A stretch of 64,000 nucleotides of DNA from Bactericera cockerelli (lineage: Eukaryota > Arthropoda > Insecta > Hemiptera > Triozidae): positions 11,697,914 to 11,761,913 of the forward strand of contig CM044964.1 in NCBI GenBank assembly GCA_024516035.1, read 5' to 3'. Positions 1 through 10,305 of this stretch are shown here, in pieces. The position numbers were made by a program, and so were the translations under genes. Positions within the stretch are counted from its first letter, which is position 1. The number at the start of each line of letters is the position of its first letter. The notes beneath the pieces were generated by a model. The model had not been told where the DNA came from, searched no databases, and saw only the letters and a program-made list of their open reading frames with translations.

Positions 1-440
1 GGAAATATGATGGACAACAAATTAATGATACGAAGAAACAAAAAATATTATTAATTAAACTCTTTATTTGAAGAACATAATATGTACCTACAAACAAATA
101 ATGGCAAAAATTAAAATGCAAAATTGAAGGTATAAATATAAACAGGAAAGAAAATTTCAATTTCAATACAGGTGCAGTACAATACAGGTGTTATACAATA
201 TGCAATGCGATTTATAATATAACATGCAATTTACAAACAAAGTTGGAAACATTTGTAAACGAAATACTGGAGAACAGAAGGCGCTTTCATACCTAATACC
301 TAATATACCTAATCCAGAGAGGAAATTGCTGAAGTAATATTCTGAGTACTCTGCCCTCTGGATTACAAATGACAGAAATTTCTTTTCTGTAATAATGTAA
401 TAAATAAAAAAAAAGTGGTCAGGCGCATGGTCTCTTTCAC
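1..440. other. AT-rich stretch, nothing recognised
   Basis: No repeat family, RNA or credible coding region seen. Short reiterations of the type TATTAGGTAT occur near 290-315. Confidence 0.4.
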
Positions 441-444
441 CTGG

Positions 445-620
445 AACCGCTAGTGCGAAGTTCATGAATTTAAAATGGGACCATAATATACAGAACGTCT
501 CCTATATGTGTACAAAATTTCATCGAAATCCGTTCAGTAGTTTCCGAGATTTGCGCGTTACAAGGAATATTTTGAACAGACCGACAGACAGACAAACACA
601 AAAGCAAAGTTGCTCAGGAA
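445..620. repeat. Dispersed repeat tail resembling arthropod Helitron bodies
   Basis: The stretch reads CAAAATTTCATCGAAATCC, then CAGTAGTTTCCGAGATTTG, and ends in a GACAGACAGACAAACAC run. This wording is typical of the body of common arthropod Helitron-type repeats. No terminus (TC or CTAG) is visible here, so the class is inferred. Confidence 0.35.
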
Positions 621-669
621 GTTATGAAACGTCCAGAAATATGAAATCGGAGCAAAAAAAATATTATTA

Positions 670-733
670 TTATTTACAAAAACGAACACAATACTTCCGA
701 TTTCTAATATTAGAAATTTCTCGGAAGTAAAAA
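670..733. repeat. Short hairpin repeat, copy 1
   Basis: ACAAAAACGAACACAATACT leads into a near-perfect palindrome: ACTTCCGA, then TTTCTAATATTAGAAA, then TCGGAAGT. A second copy lies at 8898-8962. It is either a small hairpin repeat or the tip of a larger element. No coding potential. Confidence 0.55.
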
Positions 734-739
734 ATCATA

Positions 740-1450
740 ACAGGGGGTTCGTATCCCTCTGAAACCGGAATATTTTCTCCAGTCCCCGAGTCCCGGATCA
801 ACCTTGCTCTATTATTATTATTATTATTATTCCAAACACCGGAAGTGGGAGGTCAGGCTGTCAGATTTCTTTCTTGAGGTCGTGTTCTGGGAACTGCTGA
901 TCTTTTAACTTACATAGTATTTGCTATTGTTCTACAAAAGCTACCTGTATAATTTAAACGCAAATTATATAGATTACAGTTCCGAGTGTTTTGTAAGGAA
1001 TTTTCGTTATGGAATTTGAAATTTGCAGAGAAATGTTCTCACGGGTTTCATGCCTTTTCTAACTTTTCTCAAAGGGAGTCTTTTACCTCTCCTGTTATTT
1101 TCATTTCTTGCAACCAACGCGCAAATCTCAGAAACTAGAGAACGGATTTCAATGTTTTTCTTCTTCTTCTTTTTACACATGTTTCAAGATGGTACCATTT
1201 TTAAATTAAACAACTTCGAATCAGGGATTTTGGAGATAGATAGTTTTAAATTTTCCTTCAGAGCCACATGGTGTAGTCTAGAACTGGGGTAGGAATTTTT
1301 TTGGGATTCGTTAAATGTCGTGAATGGTACAATCAATTTTGATTTTGATGAAATCTTAAATATGGATGCGTAATAAGTAACGTTCACATTGAAGTTTTTA
1401 GAAAAAACATTGATTGCTTAATAGATCATTTAAGACCCTGCTTTCACTGG
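740..1450. other. No feature recognised
   Basis: Unique-looking AT-rich sequence with a short TTA microsatellite near 810-832. Both strands carry only short spurious frames. Confidence 0.4.
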
Positions 1451-1454
1451 AAAC

Positions 1455-1515
1455 TTACAAACCAGCTATCCACATTCTACATTAACCTCACCCAGTCTGG
1501 TTTATGACCGGGATA
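1455..1515 (-). mobile_element. SINE-D fragment
   Basis: The stretch CCACATT...TTAACCTCACCCAG is the reverse complement of the conserved SINE-D/5S-SINE body (CTGGGTGAGGTTAATGTGG). Only about 60 bp survive. Confidence 0.5.
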
Positions 1516-1581
1516 GCCATTATCATGTTGCTTATCAATTTTTTTTCTATAATTATATAAAATAGATGAAGAAATGAACTC

Positions 1582-1728
1582 ACGTTTTTGTAATACCTCT
1601 GTGGCGCTAAGTCTCGACTTACGATTTACGTCTTACTTAGATGGGGAAAACCGATGCTACTGACGTTTTTGTAATACCTCTGTGGCTCTAAGTCTCGACT
1701 TAGATGGAGAAAACCGATGCTAAGTCAT
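1582..1728. repeat. Imperfect direct duplication
   Basis: Two copies of a block start with GTTTTTGTAATACCTCTGTG and include AAGTCTCGACTTA and GGAGAAAACCGATGCTA. The first has an extra ACGATTTACGTCTT segment. A related short piece occurs in inverse orientation near 31978-32000. Confidence 0.6.
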
Positions 1729-1739
1729 AACTTAAGTTC

Positions 1740-2538
1740 TCGATTTGGCTATCAATTTCGCCCTAAGGGTCAAATAATTGATGCTTCGTTTTATTTATAG
1801 GTTGATAAAAATATCTTTTTCCATCTCACCTACTTATTCCAAACCTACTTTAATTGGGAAAACATAATAAACCTCATTAAAGACTAATTTCTACAAAGCT
1901 TGAAATAGAGAAGGGGTGAAAAATGAAAAAATCTAATAAATCAAAATAATTAAGAATAAGAACCGCATGATTTGGTTTGACAAGGGACATGATATGATTG
2001 CTATCTTAGATTACACACAAAAATATTGTATATCTGATATGCGTTAATCATATAATGAATACATTGGAAAGGTTTGCAAGCAAAATAAACACTTAATGAT
2101 GGAATTATCTTTAATGTATCGATGTATCACGTGCCGAGCATTAGAACTTGGGGTTGCAATGAATAGAAGGATAATCAGACGTCTATTATTCCCAAAACAA
2201 ATATAATGTTGAAGAAGATGAAAATCTCTATCTAATCAGATATTGTTTTGGTTGATTTCAATAACCTAAACCCACACAAATTATTTTGTTGTTTTTGTTA
2301 TTTTTGACGTAGTTATTGTTGCTGTTGTTAATTATTTTAAAACATATTATTAGGACATACTTACCTATGTCTTGAAAAAATATTTTTCAAAATTTCAATT
2401 ACATACAAGTTTAGTATACAAACATGGGTTCATGTATTTGACATCCGTTAGCTTTTCAATGTTATTATTTTACTTAATAAAAATGAAATAATTTTTCACA
2501 CTATTTTTGTCAGAAATAAAGACTATTTTTTTTCTTTT
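1740..2538. other. 3' flank of the minus-strand gene, nothing recognised
   Basis: AT-rich, with no known repeat family. No canonical AATAAA is seen on the minus strand within about 150 bp after the stop codon at 2539; only the AGTAAA variant is present near 2470. Confidence 0.35.
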
Positions 2539-3804
2539 CTAATTTAGCAACTTGAAAAGACCAAAACGGTATAGGCTGATGCAACACAACAGGAGAATAA
2601 CCAGAACAAACAATCCTATACCAATGTAGGCCTCTGTAGGAGTTATGTCAACAGCAATTGTTTTCTTAGCCAGGCTGAAGATGTTGAAAGTTTCGTCAGT
2701 AGTCTCCACATAGTCAAAATCATTTCCATTATTCTTTCCAAATGCTGTTTCTGCACGGTTTTTAAGTCTCATAGTATCATTGTTGCTTCCACCATTGTTG
2801 CCATACTCCTTGTTCTCAAGAATTCCGTTGGTAATGATTTGCTCGTCTTGTCCAATGATCACTTCAGTGGTTCCTTCCAAGTTTCTAGTATATTTATGAA
2901 CATGAGCACTTCCTATATTATCATCAAAGTTCACGATTCTATTTTCAGCATCTAATTTTTCTTTAGCAATCTCAGTCAAAGTTTCAAGTAAAACATTGTT
3001 GGAGTTAATACCTGGTACTTTATTGAGTTCATGTAATAAAACACCAAGGTTTTCAATATCATTGGTAAGTCGTTCATTGCCAATATCATTTTCCTGTTCT
3101 TTATTGAGATTTGATAGTAAAAGATCAAGATTTTCTAATTCGTTGTAAGAACGTTCATTTCCAAAATCATTGTCCATCCTAAGATTTTTATTATTTAATT
3201 CAGATATTTTACTATCATGTTGATCCAAATCATTGGTAAGGCGCTTATTCCAGAAAGAATTCTTTTTTGTATGATTCATTTTAATGAGTATATCTTCTTG
3301 GCTATCCATTTTCTTAGGTTGGCGATTCTTTTCTTCCACATTATTACTATCCATATAATTAGAGAAACTTTCAATTTTGAAATTTGAAACTTCTATATCA
3401 GGTGAGGTTGAATTTTTTTGCTTAATATTTTCAAGAGGAACATCAAAGTCTTGATACCCTGGCAAATTAACAGGTGTCCCTAAAAACATTTTGTTTGGCG
3501 CTAATTTTTTCATTTGCGATGTGTCTTTGATTCCCTTAGCAGAATTGACAATTCCCTTTGACACCGTTCCATTGTATTTAGTATCTGAGGAATTGTTTGC
3601 TTTCGACTCAATATTCTTGTTTTCTGTGCTGGAAACTCTAGTAGCTCTTTCTGGGGCTGACTGGATCTTTTCCGATATAATATTCTTAACGTTATTGTTT
3701 TGAAGTTTTCTATTCCAATTCAGGGGTTTCTTTATCAGTTGGGCGTTGCAACAAGAAAGAAACACACTACAAAGAAAGAATATCACTATCACTTTTGTGC
3801 TCAT
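2539..3804 (-). CDS. Single-exon gene for an unknown signal-anchored type I membrane protein, 421 aa
   Basis: I do not recognise this protein. Residues 1-21 are a clear signal peptide (hydrophobic VIVIFFLCSVFL, likely cleavage after CNA). The body is hydrophilic and very rich in Asn, Lys, Glu and Ser, with possible N-glycosylation sites (NSS, NGT, NST, NHT, NDT). Three imperfect tandem repeats occupy about residues 183-268; the later two share DxGNER, NxxEN and LNK. One membrane helix spans about 393-412 (IGIGLFVLVILLLCC), followed by a 9-residue tail YRFGLFKLL plus N, which predicts a lumen- or outside-facing protein with almost no cytosolic domain. The Met start precedes the signal peptide directly and the frame is uninterrupted for 1.27 kb in an AT-rich genome, which favours a real gene. 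A signal peptide normally sits in its own short exon, so the absence of introns is notable and may indicate a retrogene. An RLE-retrotransposon relic lies 0.2 kb upstream in the opposite orientation. Confidence 0.75.
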   Translation of the reverse strand: MSTKVIVIFFLCSVFLSCCNAQLIKKPLNWNRKLQNNNVKNIISEKIQSAPERATRVSSTENKNIESKANNSSDTKYNGTVSKGIVNSAKGIKDTSQMKKLAPNKMFLGTPVNLPGYQDFDVPLENIKQKNSTSPDIEVSNFKIESFSNYMDSNNVEEKNRQPKKMDSQEDILIKMNHTKKNSFWNKRLTNDLDQHDSKISELNNKNLRMDNDFGNERSYNELENLDLLLSNLNKEQENDIGNERLTNDIENLGVLLHELNKVPGINSNNVLLETLTEIAKEKLDAENRIVNFDDNIGSAHVHKYTRNLEGTTEVIIGQDEQIITNGILENKEYGNNGGSNNDTMRLKNRAETAFGKNNGNDFDYVETTDETFNIFSLAKKTIAVDITPTEAYIGIGLFVLVILLLCCISLYRFGLFKLLN

Positions 3805-3996
3805 TTTTCTGTTTTTGAAAACTCACTCAATTTGAAAGACTCACATAATTTTCTTTATCAATAAAAGCAGGAAGATTTTTTTACTGTTAAGCATTTCACT
3901 TATAAATTTCCTATTTTTTAAACTGGCTATAATATTTGTAATCATCATCTATTTCATTATCTAAGAATATGACTTTCTAAAACTTACAAATTATAA

Positions 3997-5610
3997 CTTT
4001 GCAAAAAGTTTTACAAGTATACAGGCTGCCAACAAGGGGATCCTGTCAGCACTCTAGCTTTCAGTTTGGCTCTTCATCCTATCATTCTGAAGCTCAAGTC
4101 CAAGTTAAAACTTTTTTATCTTGATGATGGAACCTTGGCAGGAGATCCAGATATTGTGATTGAAGATATCAAAACTCTCTTGGTTGAATCAAAAAAGATT
4201 GGTTTATCAGTTAATCCAAACAAATGTGAACTCTACTTTCTTTCTGACATTGACCAACAAGTGCAAACATCTTTTGAAAATATTCTACCAGGAATACGCA
4301 CAGTTTCAGCTTCTGAACTATCACTTCTGGGTTCTCCACTGTGTGAGGATGGATATATGTCTCCTATGAAGAAAAGACTTGATAATTTCAAAATAATGAT
4401 GGAACGATTAGAAAAATTACCAAAACAAGTTTCATACTTTTTGTTGAAAAACTGTTTGGGAATACCCAAGTTATTATATACTATGAGAACCACACCTACT
4501 TTCCTTCACTCTGATATTTTAAAAGAAATGGATAACATGATGAAAATATGTTTAGAAAGTTTGATCAATGTCCATCTAACTACCAAACAATGGTATCAAG
4601 CAAGTCTACCGATAGATCATGGTGGACTTGGTATCAGGAGTGTATGTGATTTGAGCCTTCCTACTTTTCTTGCTTCATGTTCCGGAACTAAACCTATTGT
4701 CTCCACAATTCTCAACATTTCCGTTGACAATCTGGTTATCAGCTCTTGGACAGAAGCTATTGAAATATGGGAAGTACAATATGGAAAAAAAATAGATCAA
4801 GAAGTAAAAACACAAAGTCAATTGGATGACATTGTTGTAAAATACAAATTTGACAAAGAAATGTTATTCGACAATGGAAAAGATATTGCTCGTATAAAAG
4901 CACTACAGAACAAAGAAGCAGGAGCTTGGTTGAACGCATTCCCAAGCAAACAAGTTGGTACCCTGATTGAAGACGAAAGTTTCAGAATTTGCGTAGGATT
5001 AAGACTTGGAAGTAATCTGTGTAGATCTTTTGTATGCAAATGTGGTGAGGTGGTAGATGAAAAAGGAATGCACCCTCTCTCTTGTCAAAACAGTGCTGGA
5101 AGATATTTTCGACATGCGGAGGTAAACAACATCATCAAGCGAGCTCTTGCAAACATTGATATACCTTCTCAACTAGAACCCACAGGCCTTGATCGCACTG
5201 ATGGCAAACGCCCTGATGGTGTCACCATTGTACCGTGGACCAGAGGACAAAGTGTAGTCTGGGATTTCACGTGTACTGATACACTTGCCGATAGTCACGT
5301 GGAATTTACAAAAAAGAAAGCAGGTGCTGCAGCAGAATTGGCATGCCAAAAAAAACATGCAAAATACTGCAATATAAAATCGAGGGGTTTGATATTTATC
5401 GCTCTTGCAGTAGAAACCATGGGAATATTCTGTGAAGAAGGCAAACGTTGGGTCAAGGACATTGGAAAAAAGCTCATAGAAAAAACTGGAAACAGCAGAG
5501 CCAGTGAATTTTTATTCCAACAAATCAGCATTGCCACTCAAAGAGGCAATGCTGGAAGCATACTGTCAGTGCTTCCAGAGAAAAAAGATGAGACCTTGTA
5601 TTACATTTAA
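3997..5610 (+). mobile_element. 5'-truncated non-LTR retrotransposon: RT C-terminal half plus restriction-like endonuclease
   Basis: The ATG-less frame is open from 3997, and recognisable coding starts at about 4018, upstream of the first in-frame start-like codon (TTG, 4066). Motifs in order are the RT motif GCQQGDPVSTLAFSLALHP, the catalytic FYLDDGTLAG (about 4114-4143), a long thumb/linker, a CCHC zinc motif (CKCG...HPLSC, about 5035-5091), an RHAEVNN motif, and an endonuclease core RPDG...VVWDFTCTD. RT followed by CCHC and a PD-(D/E)XK nuclease is the architecture of the site-specific R2/R4/NeSL/Utopia-type group, which integrates by target-primed reverse transcription. Fingers and N-terminal DNA-binding domains are missing, as expected from 5' truncation. 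The surviving frame of about 530 codons has no stop or frameshift, so it is either young or recently active. Clade assignment is inference. Confidence 0.85.
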
Positions 5611-6050
5611 AAAAATTTTTGGCGAAAATGACAAAATGAAAACATGGTTTCTATTTTGTAAACCAATGGATTTTGTTGTTAGTTTGTGTCTTACTTCAAT
5701 TTTAACTGCTTTAGTCTCATAGACACTCACCATTTGCTGGGCAAACTACCCAGCTACTTAAATTAACGCAGCCAACACCACACCACTAGAACATGGGTCA
5801 CCAACTCAAAATATACCACTTGATGGTGGTACTGGTTATCTTGTGGGTTTAGGTGTCCAAACCCAAACTTAAAAGGTAGCTCTATTACCTCTACATACAA
5901 GAACTTATATTACTCTACTGCTTATTAAAATATAGAGATCTACTCTTTTTTTCCATATTTTACGGCGTTTTAACTAGGCCTCAAGCCTGTCGTTCACGCA
6001 GATCTCTTCTTTGATGGCATTGATCATGTATAACAGTCGTCATCCCAGCG
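5611..6050 (+). other. Probable 3' UTR and flank of the RLE retrotransposon
   Basis: No poly(A) or clear terminus is visible, which fits R2-group elements that often lack long tails. No other family is recognised. Confidence 0.3.
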
Positions 6051-6059
6051 GATTTGGAA

Positions 6060-6165
6060 TTTTTTGACTCTCTACTTCGGGTGTTACTGGGACCGCTCAT
6101 ACTTCGTGAGGAAAAATGAGTAGCATCTTTGAGCAACGACCAGTGGCGGAATCACGGAATTAAAA
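6060..6165 (+). mobile_element. SINE-B body fragment
   Basis: Contains CGTGAGGAAAAATGAGTAG and CGACCAGTGGCGGAATCA, both diagnostic of SINE-B. The tRNA-like head is missing. The next 70 bp (GGACGCCAGCC...CGACAAAGTG) recur inverted at 10355-10425. Confidence 0.65.
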
Positions 6166-6331
6166 AAAATCGAAATAGGACGCCAGCCTCGGGCAAAAAA
6201 CCTCAACGACGACAAAGTGCCGGGTTTTAGCTAGTACAATAATAAAAATAAAACAATTTTTCTGCTTGTCCCGCCTCCTACCAGCTATCGCTGCTATCGT
6301 CAAGTTGAGAATTTTTCCCATCTCTCGTCAG

Positions 6332-6712
6332 TCAAATGCCTCCAGGCATCACTTCAAAGTCAGCATTAAAGAAAGTAACCGTTTTCTTTGTTAGGTAGCC
6401 TCTCCTTCTCTCTCGGAAGCACCAATTGAAATCAGTCTGTACAAAGAAGTAACCGTTTTCTTTGTGCAGGAACTCTTCACTTGTCCCCTCTCTCTCTCGC
6501 TTTTTCTCTTTCTCAAGAGTCACTTGAGTTTTATTCTCGCCAAATGGCCCACTTTTCCATCGTGTTAACTTCTCAAGGGCCCAGGGAGGCCGGTCTGGTA
6601 TGAAGGCGTGTTTTACACCATGTTGAACTCTGAGGCGTTTTTTCACACTATGCTGAACAACGCAGCATGAAAGCTCCTGATTCGTTAAGTTCATATACGG
6701 ATGGTTTTTCAA
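6332..6712 (-). other. Open frame of 126 codons, doubtful
   Basis: Continuous but with no recognisable domain. The plus-strand DNA contains a direct repeat (GTAACCGTTTTCTTTGT twice) and pyrimidine-rich runs, and a 22-bp T run abuts it at about 6716-6737. Probably a repeat remnant rather than a gene. Confidence 0.2.
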
Positions 6713-6867
6713 TCGTTTTTTTTTTTTTTTTTTTTTTAAATAAATATTAAATGGAATATTGAAATCTACATATGAAAATGCGAATCTGTAAAATAACTTC
6801 TAGACTAAAGATCCTTGTAACTACTGCTAGTCTTAATCGGGGGAGGTTCGGATTTCGGAAAAAGTTA

Positions 6868-7008
6868 TCATACTTGTGTTAATCACAATTAATCCAACTA
6901 TAATAGCTTCAACAATTTTTTGTTTAACTTGGAAGCCTTGGAATTTGAACCACTGACCTCCAAGTTACAAGTCTGCTGCTTTATCGATCAAGCTACTGAG
7001 TTCGGATG
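6868..7008 (-). mobile_element. SINE-A copy
   Basis: Reverse complement reads GACCTCAGTAGCTTGATCGA-like head, box B GGTTCAAATTCC-like, and a degenerate tail ending with TGTGATTAACACAAGT. The head is moderately diverged. Confidence 0.75.
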
Positions 7009-7231
7009 ATTCGGGCGGTATTAATAATAATTATAATGATATTTACTATAATATTTTACTTGAAGAACAACAATGAAATTTAATACTAGATAAATTAAAT
7101 TGAAGAATTTTTAAAGATTCATTAATAAAGTAGACCAATGCCATTAAAGTACACATAGTACCTAGAGGGAAATTTAAATATGTAGTTATTAATAAATTGT
7201 AGATAAATAATAAAAATATTATTACTATAGT

Positions 7232-7455
7232 AGTCACCGAGTATAGTATAGACCGAGTGAGATAGCGCACTAGGTAGTACATGCATGATGGTTCGGGGTC
7301 CACCCATACCCATACCTCGTAAGGAAAAATGAGCATTAGCTGCTTAAATGTGAGCAGCGACCAGCAGCGGAGTTATAGGCAAAAATAAGATATTAATAGG
7401 ATATTAAAGATATACCTATTGGGAAAAGTCCTATAATTCTGCGCTACCCACTACC
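7232..7455 (+). mobile_element. SINE-B (B1 tail), head damaged
   Basis: The remaining head GAGATAGCGCACTAGG joins the body (GTTCGGGGTCCACCCATACC, AGGAAAAATGAGCA), then the B1 tail (AGCGACCAG...AGGCAAAAATAAGATATTAA...TCTGCGCTACCCACTA). Confidence 0.75.
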
Positions 7456-7788
7456 AACAAATGCATTTACATGTTTTGAGTTCAAATAGACAAGCCTAAT
7501 GCAATTTCCAGGCCTTATTCCCTCCCATTAACACTTCCCCCTGATTCCGGCAATTGGATGTGATTAACCCCTCTCCCCACATCGTCGCTATTGAGTTGGA
7601 TGTGATTGCATTAGGATATTATGACGGTGGATTTCCCCGTTAATAGAATAATCGTGTTTCTCGTCTTACCACATTGTGTGAATTTCCATTAGACCTCTGT
7701 TAGCCCTTGCCGGCAGGGTGAGGATTTCATCTGAAATCTCTATTTTTTCATATTGTGTTCTTTAATGTAATTATTATTGTTAGGAAAC
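7456..7788. other. No feature recognised
   Basis: More GC-rich than its surroundings, with TTGGATGTGATT twice (about 7555 and 7596). No family or credible frame. Confidence 0.35.
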
Positions 7789-7945
7789 CGACCTCAGTAG
7801 CTCGATCGATAAGGCGGTGGACTTGTAATCTGGAGGTCGGCGTGCCGGTTCAAGTCCCATGTTGAGCGAAAATTTAGTAAAGCGAGTTCGAGTATTTGTG
7901 ACATTACGAAAATGATTAACACAAATATGATATTTTATTTATTAT
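7789..7945 (+). mobile_element. SINE-A copy
   Basis: CCGACCTCAGTAGCTCGATC head, GGTTCAAGTCCC box B, then TAGTAAAGCGAGTTCGAGTA and a TGATTAACACAAATATGATA tail. Close to full length. Confidence 0.85.
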
Positions 7946-7961
7946 CATTGTTGTTGTAGTT

Positions 7962-8110
7962 GCCGTGGCCGAGTCTAGCGCTCACGGTATGCACACAGAT
8001 GACCTTGGTTCGAACCCTGGCTGGGTAGAATTTTTTTTACTGTATACTTTGAATGTCCGGGGTTCAAACAAGTTCATGAAGACAAATTGAGATGGCATTT
8101 ATCACTGTAA
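7962..8110 (+). mobile_element. tRNA-headed SINE, SINE-B-like
   Basis: GCCGTGGCCGAGTCTAGCGC is box-A-like and GGTTCGAACCCTGGC is a strong box B. The part after the head (TGAATGTCCGGGGTTC) resembles SINE-B, but the 3' half differs. Confidence 0.6.
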
Positions 8111-8157
8111 AAAGATAATAAAGTGGAAAAATTTAAAAAAAAAATTAAAAAAGGACG

Positions 8158-8300
8158 CTCTTGGTGATGTTGTGCTATGCTGGGTTCGAATTTTAATGGT
8201 CACCCATCCAAGACATAGCCTCGCTGGACGTTGCTAAACAACAGTGACAGAACGAGACCTGGTGTATTCAACGTGCCATTGACGGTGGCTAGGGTTAAAT
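8158..8300 (-). mobile_element. 5S-rRNA-derived SINE, head only
   Basis: The reverse complement shows GTTGAATACACCAGGTCTCG, then GTTTAGCAACGTCCAGCGAG, then TTGGATGGGTGACC, which follow 5S rRNA including its A-box and C-box regions. The 3' body is lost. Confidence 0.75.
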
Positions 8301-8309
8301 TTTGACAAC

Positions 8310-8895
8310 ATTTCAGACTAGCTTTAGCGTCATACATTTATTCGGGCCTTAAAATCGACGGAAAGTTCAATTTATTCTTTGCGAAGACACAATACACCTC
8401 TTAGTAAAAAATACAACCCATCACACTTGCACACAGGTAAGGTTTGGACAAAAGAATTCTCCTGATTTGTTAAAGTAAATAAGGACAAAGAAATCTAGAA
8501 CTGACATAACTAGTCTAAAACTGAATTCGAATAAAAAATCGAAAGAAATATTCCGTTATGAAAGATTGATCAAGAAAAAAAAGTTCTCATTTTTTCAACA
8601 CGAGATCTAAAAGATTGACTCGAGAAATCGGTAAGAAAAGTCAGTGCAAATAATTATGTACCTTACATGGACTTGAACAAAAGGAATTACTATTGCTGAG
8701 AAGAAAGGAAAATTGTTTTATTAGAAAATTTACAGGGTGTAAAAATAAAAATTTGACAGCTCGATAGACTTTTTTTTACCAAAGTTCATATGAGGCAACC
8801 ATAAGTCTTTTTTTTTTTCTTTTTTAAAACATTTTGTACACTTATTAATTTTATATTTCTATACAATCCTAGTACTATAACAATTTTTTTTATTA
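8310..8895. other. No feature recognised
   Basis: AT-rich unique sequence. A TTACAGGGTGTAAAA motif at about 8732 resembles tips of small DNA transposons seen elsewhere in the window, but no partner end was found. Confidence 0.3.
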
Positions 8896-8897
8896 TA

Positions 8898-8962
8898 TTT
8901 TTTATACAAAAACGAACACAATACTTCCAATTTCTAATATTGGAAATTTATCGGAAGTAATA
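8898..8962. repeat. Short hairpin repeat, copy 2
   Basis: Shares ACAAAAACGAACACAATACT and the TTTCTAATATT core with the copy at 670-733. Substitutions (CCAAT/ATTGG versus CCGA/TCGG) still allow pairing. Confidence 0.5.
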
Positions 8963-9047
8963 TAATAGGTAGGTACTCATCATAGGCTAGTTGGAGTTCC
9001 ACAAGAGAAGCCCCAGTTATCACACTGACCTCTATTAGATCTATTGT

Positions 9048-9293
9048 GACCAATTGATTCTCTTTAGTTTTAACGTCCTAATTTGAGATAATCAGGACGA
9101 CGATTCCACCCTCCATTCGCAGGGAATTGTACCAGCTACCCACATTAACCTTACCCAGCTTGGGTAGGCCAGGAAATGCCAGGTTTGGAGGGAACAGAAG
9201 TTTCTGTTCAAAAAGTCTGCTACAACCGGGAATCGAACTCAAGATACTACCCTACCACGGGCAGTAGTCACAGCCATTGCACCACGGAGGCTA
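9048..9293 (-). mobile_element. SINE-D, near complete
   Basis: On the minus strand the head is GCCTCCGTGGTGCAATGGCT, box B is GAGTTCGATTCCCGG, followed by GTAGCAGAC, a body with CTGGGTAAGGTTAATGTGGG and a 3' end GTTAAAACTAAAGAGAATCA. The head resembles a tRNA with a long variable arm. Confidence 0.8.
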
Positions 9294-9383
9294 GTGAACA
9301 AAGATTCTGTAAAACTTGTTAGTATAAAGAACCTCAGCGCTGTTTAAAAATCCTTCCCTTCTACCAAAAAGAAAATAGATTCA

Positions 9384-9645
9384 GCCAGCGTCGATGGCAT
9401 GTTGAATACACCGGTTCCCTTCAGAACACCGAAGTTAAGCGACATCCAGCGAGGTTAAGACTTGGATGGGTGACCATTCAAATTCTAATTCTCGTGACGC
9501 TGGCTTTTCCCGGCCCCACTCAGGCTGGGTGAGGTCAATGTGAGTAGCAGGTTTGTGAGTTTCCTGCGAATGGAGGGTAAAACCCCCGTCTTGATATGAC
9601 CATGGCAGTTGAAAGCGACGTTAAACCCCAATTAAAAAAAAAGAA
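9384..9645 (+). mobile_element. 5S-rRNA-derived SINE, full length
   Basis: About 120 bp follow 5S rRNA: GTTGAATACACCGGTTCCCT, CACCGAAGTTAAGCGACATC and GACTTGGATGGGTGACC, which cover the internal A-box, intermediate element and C-box. The body GGCTGGGTGAGGTCAATGTG through AAAGCGACGTTAAACC is the same as the SINE-D 3' body. It ends in an A-rich tail. A 5S head would drive transcription by the 5S-type RNA polymerase III promoter. Confidence 0.88.
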
Positions 9646-9689
9646 AAGAAAATAGATTCAAATCATGAACGGGACACCCTGTATATCAC

Positions 9690-10140
9690 TGACAATACTT
9701 GAGAAAGTACATTAACCAGTCCAACAATGACTTCTCTTTGCATTTGAACAAGAGTCAAATAAAAGCCAGAAAAACAAAGGATCTAGTGAAAGACCTTGCT
9801 CAACTTCTGGTGCACAGGTTTTCTTTGTGAACTTTTTTGAAATTTGAAACCAGCTTACCCTCATTTTAAAAATTCATTTGTGCACGTTTTCAAAGAGATT
9901 TGTTTTTGTGTCATTAAATATACTTTCAGTCATTTCCGCTTTGTACATTGTTATTAGTGCATTTACCTGTTGGAAAATTATTAGGTGTGTAATTATTGGC
10001 TATACCTATTATTATTATTATATTTTACGCTAACAATAAAATAATATACCTGTTCTGGAATACCGTTTGAAAACTTTTTCATAATATAATTTAACTTCTA
10101 TATACAATTGAAAGGAACAAATTCAGATACATACCTACAT
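9690..10140. other. No feature recognised
   Basis: Just upstream, CGGGACACCCTGTATA (about 9670-9685) mirrors the tip at 10629. The rest is unique AT-rich sequence. Confidence 0.3.
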
Positions 10141-10148
10141 AGGTTAAG

Positions 10149-10305
10149 TAACCGACCTCAGTAGGTTGAATCGATAAGGCGGCGGACTTGTCACCTGGAG
10201 GGCGGTGGTTCAAGTCCCGGCTTCAGCGTAGATTTAGTAAAAGCAAGTTTGAGTAGTTGTGATATCACGAAAGTGATTAACACAATAAATGATAACTTTA
10301 ACCTT
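10149..10305 (+). mobile_element. SINE-A copy
   Basis: ACCGACCTCAGTAGGTTGAA head, GGTTCAAGTCCCGG box B, tail GTTGTGATATCACGAAAGTG. Nearly full length. Confidence 0.88.

Noticed and set aside
6332..6712. 126-codon frame as a host gene
   Set aside because: No recognisable domain, internal direct repeats and a T run at the 5' side. Kept only as a doubtful frame.
9384..9505. Functional 5S rRNA gene
   Set aside because: Several substitutions in conserved positions, and it is fused to a SINE body with an A-rich tail.
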